This document shows positions 60,874-64,000 of a stretch of DNA of 64,000 nucleotides, piece by piece. The stretch is from Bacteroidetes bacterium UBA1935. Lineage in GTDB: Bacteria > Bacteroidota > Bacteroidia > Chitinophagales > Chitinophagaceae. Position numbers and translations under genes: made by a program. The DNA is taken from contig DDFF01000010.1 in the NCBI GenBank assembly GCA_002337045.1, forward strand, positions 58,154 through 122,153, written 5' to 3'. The first letter of the stretch is position 1; each line of letters opens with the position of its first letter. The notes below the pieces were generated by a model, which saw only the letters and a program-made list of their open reading frames with translations, was not told where the DNA came from and did not search any database.

Positions 60874-63840
60874 TTACCTTACAAGGGTTACATTTCCTTG
60901 CTTAGTAAAGCGTGTGCCATTCTTTGTGATGGCTTCTATTGAGTATACATATACACCCATAGCTTGTGGCTCACCATTGTATTTGCCATCCCATCCTTCT
61001 TCAATATTGGTTGTACTGAATACTTTCTGACCCCAACGATTGAAGATTTCAAACTTTTTCAAAGTAGCATCTCCTCGTTTCAATATTTTGAATGTATTGT
61101 TACTACCATTGCCTGGTATGAAGGCATTGGAAACATTCAATATGCTTTCTGAAGAAACAAATATATTAATCGAATCAGAAACTGTACAACCAGACTCTGT
61201 AGTTGCGGTAACAACATACTTAGTGTTTACATCAGGCTTAGCTACCGGATTAGATACATTGGCGTTAGATAGGCCAACCTGAGGGAACCAAGTGAAATAT
61301 GAACAGTTACCAGATGGATTCATTTCATATGACTCGCCAGGGTATATGCTTACGCTATCTGGTAAGAACAATGTAGCACCCGGGAAAACATTAACTTTCA
61401 CTTTAGCAGTATCGTAACACGCATTTGTATCAACAGCATACACATAATATGTTTGTGTAGTTGTAGGATTTACTACAGGATTTGCAGAGGTTGGACTACT
61501 TATTCTATAGTCGGGATACCACCTGAATGTTTTAATGCCATTGCCTGTAACGTGTATTTCAGTTTTTTCTCCCGGGCATATGCTTGTATCACCTGTAGCT
61601 TTTACGAATTTAGCAGGGAATACAGTTAGTATTATTGTATCAGCATCATTACAACCAGCTGTAGTAGAGGCTGTAAGAATTAGTTGAGTAGTTTGCTGTG
61701 CTTTGAAAATAGGATTTACTATTGTTGAATTGTCTAATGATGCGCCTGGTGTCCAATTCAAACTAAATGGATATCCAGCAGGTATAATATCAGCATTTAA
61801 TTTCATTGTATCGCCTTCGCACATTGATGCATCGTTTCCAAGTTTAACATCTGGTACTGGTTGCACTTCAACATCAAATTCAGCAACACTATCTTTATTA
61901 GGACAATTAGGGTGCGTAGCTTTTACAGTATATGTAGCCTTCCCAATTGGTGATGGCGAAACAATAGGATCCATTTTATTTGGATTATCAAACAGACCTG
62001 GTATACCAGAACTTGCAGACCAAGAATATGTATACCTGCTGTCGCCTGATATTCTTGTTTGTATAGTAGCTCCGTTACAAATTGCTGTATCAATATTCTG
62101 TAATAAGAAACCATCAAGTACATCTATACTAACTGTGTCGAATGACTGACAATTGTTCTGAGAAGAGCTGATGCGCACTGTATATGAAACATCATTGTTC
62201 GCTGTACAAATTGGTGCTTCCACAGTATCGCTGCTTAAGAAGGTAGCAGGAGACCATTTATATTTATATGTTACACCTGGTGTTTTAGTAACATTCAGAT
62301 TCAGTTTTACCGGATTCCAAGGACAAGTTAATGTATCTTTTAGCTGCACATATCCGGGGCCATTAATGATGTTAACGACCATTGTATCTTTATTCCTATT
62401 ACAATAAGGATTGACAGTAGATGTTACTACATAGGTAGTACTAAGACCAGGGGTAGCTATCGGATATTGAATATTAGGATTATTCAGACTGGTAATTGGA
62501 GAACCTCCGGGAAGCACCGACCATTGGAAATTACCACCGCCAGTAGCACCAAGATATGCAGTTTGGTTTTTACAAACGGTAGTGTCGGCTAATGCTTTCG
62601 TAACAGGCCAGATGTAAATAGGCAACGTAAATGTCTGATATAATAATATACCTGGTGGACGACAAGTAGAGTCTTTAATGGTTAATATCAGATTTCTTAG
62701 GCCAGAGTCTGCTACTGCAGGTGTCCAGTCAAAACAACCTTTTATAGAGTCGCTTGCCTGATTAGTATAAGTTATTGTAGCATTTGGTATAGAATAATTA
62801 TGATTGTCGTCCGCTATTAATATTGCAGCAGTATCTGTAGATTTCACTTCATAACAAAAACTTATCTTTTGTCCGGCACATCCGTTTATTCTGTTTGATG
62901 AATAGTCGCCACCAATGATAGAACTTGTTATTGGTGTTACAGTTGGTACTACTGCACTACATGCAAGTACCTGTACCTGCACGTCGCGCATTATAGAGCC
63001 AATCTGCAGCCCATTTCGGTATTCTCTTGTTCTTACTGTAATAGTACCCGGACCAATAACCGATGGGGTAAAAGATAGGTTACCTGTCACAGCATTGGTC
63101 GCAAATGTATTATTCACCTGAAACGGATTGGACGGAATACTGAGTGGTGGTACTTGTGATGCCGTAAGTGTTAGATTGGTTGGTGGGCTTGTACAACTAG
63201 AGCCAGTTAACGGATTTAGTATTTCGGTAGACAAAGAGTCCCCATCAGGGTCTATAGCACCATTATTATAGGTTGTGGGTTGATTAATACAAGCATAGGG
63301 GACAGGTTTGATAGAGAAATAAGGTGATGAATTTCCCTGTGCAATAACGTTATCAAACATAGTTTCCAGATATAGATTACCTCCCGGTATGTTTAGACTA
63401 AAGTTTCGTGCACTTATCCAAATAGCAAACTTCCAATACCGACATCTTGTTGGTAATTGCACAATACAGGTGTACCACCATTCTCTATAACCAGGTATTG
63501 CAGACGATGAGGATTCACACTTTGTAGGATAGCCAGAACAACCTGCAGCTACTGGCGAACCATTAGGTCTGCCATCTGGTAACGTTCCAGACCATTTTTG
63601 CATGACAACTGATGCGGAGTAATTAGTGCATGAGTCAAACATACACAAGTTCTGTGTAGCATAAGCATCAATACCATTACAATCCCTGTAGAATTTAAGG
63701 ATAAAACGATAGGTAGAGTCGGTAATCCATTCGTAAACAAGTTCGCCACCTGCACAGTGGTCTGCTTTTGCCGTGTTAGGATTAGACATAAATGCCAATA
63801 CCATCAGAATTAGGCCCAGTACTAGTTGTCTCAATTTCAT
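60874..63840 (-). CDS. T9SS type B surface protein, tandem paralogue 2
   Basis: A 988-aa protein with the same architecture as its neighbour: signal peptide (MKLRQLVLGLILMVLAFMSNPNTAKA), N-terminal HCAGGELVYEWITDSTYRF with KFYRDC and MFDSC, PKD/Ig-like repeats (TSICPGEKTEIHVTGNG, STTAGCNDADTIILTVFP) and the CHU_C end (VSNAFIPGNG, FNRWGQKVFS, WDGKYNGE, KQGNVTLVR). The two proteins align over the whole length with clear but moderate divergence, so the duplication is not recent. Cys pairs in the N-terminal region are conserved. The 160 bases upstream are A/T-rich and I see no consensus promoter there. Confidence 0.92.
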   Translation of the reverse strand: MKLRQLVLGLILMVLAFMSNPNTAKADHCAGGELVYEWITDSTYRFILKFYRDCNGIDAYATQNLCMFDSCTNYSASVVMQKWSGTLPDGRPNGSPVAAGCSGYPTKCESSSSAIPGYREWWYTCIVQLPTRCRYWKFAIWISARNFSLNIPGGNLYLETMFDNVIAQGNSSPYFSIKPVPYACINQPTTYNNGAIDPDGDSLSTEILNPLTGSSCTSPPTNLTLTASQVPPLSIPSNPFQVNNTFATNAVTGNLSFTPSVIGPGTITVRTREYRNGLQIGSIMRDVQVQVLACSAVVPTVTPITSSIIGGDYSSNRINGCAGQKISFCYEVKSTDTAAILIADDNHNYSIPNATITYTNQASDSIKGCFDWTPAVADSGLRNLILTIKDSTCRPPGILLYQTFTLPIYIWPVTKALADTTVCKNQTAYLGATGGGNFQWSVLPGGSPITSLNNPNIQYPIATPGLSTTYVVTSTVNPYCNRNKDTMVVNIINGPGYVQLKDTLTCPWNPVKLNLNVTKTPGVTYKYKWSPATFLSSDTVEAPICTANNDVSYTVRISSSQNNCQSFDTVSIDVLDGFLLQNIDTAICNGATIQTRISGDSRYTYSWSASSGIPGLFDNPNKMDPIVSPSPIGKATYTVKATHPNCPNKDSVAEFDVEVQPVPDVKLGNDASMCEGDTMKLNADIIPAGYPFSLNWTPGASLDNSTIVNPIFKAQQTTQLILTASTTAGCNDADTIILTVFPAKFVKATGDTSICPGEKTEIHVTGNGIKTFRWYPDYRISSPTSANPVVNPTTTQTYYVYAVDTNACYDTAKVKVNVFPGATLFLPDSVSIYPGESYEMNPSGNCSYFTWFPQVGLSNANVSNPVAKPDVNTKYVVTATTESGCTVSDSINIFVSSESILNVSNAFIPGNGSNNTFKILKRGDATLKKFEIFNRWGQKVFSTTNIEEGWDGKYNGEPQAMGVYVYSIEAITKNGTRFTKQGNVTLVR

Positions 63841-64000
63841 ACGATTTCAAGAGGTGTTTTGTGTATTTATGTATGTTCATACAGAAATACTGTACACAAT
63901 TTATATTATTTGTGGCTATTATACTATATAGACTGTTGTAAAAGGTATAATGTTGGGTAAGTACATAAATATTACACATAGTTAAAAAAGCCCGGAATTA

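Noticed and set aside
63841..64000. Consensus promoter for the last surface-protein gene
   Set aside because: No CAAAnnTA (TAnnTTTG on the minus strand) occurs in these 160 bases; the promoter may use another sigma factor or lie beyond the window.

Overview
The window reads as a stretch of chromosome from a Bacteroidota species, most likely of the Chitinophagales/Chitinophagaceae. The evidence is three very large surface proteins with the gliding-motility/type IX secretion (T9SS type B, CHU_C) C-terminal domain, a gldA ABC ATPase, a SprB-repeat adhesin, a CarboxypepD-like/TonB receptor, a PyrR-PyrB pair, and many start regions preceded by the Bacteroidota sigma-factor motif TAnnTTTG (several with TTTG 19 bases upstream) instead of Shine-Dalgarno sites. 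Coding density is high: no gene-free stretch exceeds about 250 bases, and I see no rRNA, tRNA, CRISPR array, transposase, phage or integrase gene.

Layout. 0-3.3 kb: tail of a DNA alkylation repair protein, then pyrR-pyrB (pyrimidines), accD (fatty-acid synthesis) and smpB (ribosome rescue). 3.3-8.1 kb: a 1.6-kaa T9SS adhesin with about twelve SprB repeats. 8.3-12.4 kb: saccharopine dehydrogenase, a PaaI-like thioesterase, a GT39-like membrane protein and a lipoprotein archaemetzincin broken by a one-base frameshift. 12.5-18.8 kb: gyrA, a TPR protein, a fatty-acid desaturase, a cold-shock protein and miaE. 18.8-29.9 kb: a fused 2-oxoacid dehydrogenase E1, a YfhO - flippase - Kir K+ channel - rocD - VIT transporter run, truA and a membrane protein. 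30.1-39.8 kb: a TonB receptor, an ABC-F protein, yajQ, a DegT aminotransferase/RfbC sugar pair, an outer-membrane barrel, an uncharacterised protein, gldA and an EGF-domain lipoprotein. 39.9-43.7 kb: a minus-strand cluster (winged-helix-like protein, TolC, inositol-phosphatase family, thiL). 43.9-51.5 kb: clpB, a DUF486 protein, an MFS exporter, then the run MacB-like permease - PyrR-like phosphoribosyltransferase - isoaspartyl peptidase - 2H phosphoesterase. 51.5-57.5 kb: a flavodoxin-like/KAS-III pair resembling the dialkylresorcinol DarA/DarB module, an HtrA protease and fusA. 57.7-63.8 kb: two tandem paralogous T9SS type B surface proteins.

Most of the window is housekeeping metabolism and envelope biology. 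The distinctive parts are the surface/adhesion genes with T9SS sorting domains, the DarA/DarB-like two-gene lipid module, the YfhO-flippase-Kir arrangement, and the frameshifted archaemetzincin. I found no clearly new multi-gene system. The two-gene flavodoxin/KAS-III module and the duplicated Cys-rich surface proteins are the best candidates for uncharacterised biology. Several first-available start codons are moved downstream because signal peptides, family N-termini or promoter positions require it.
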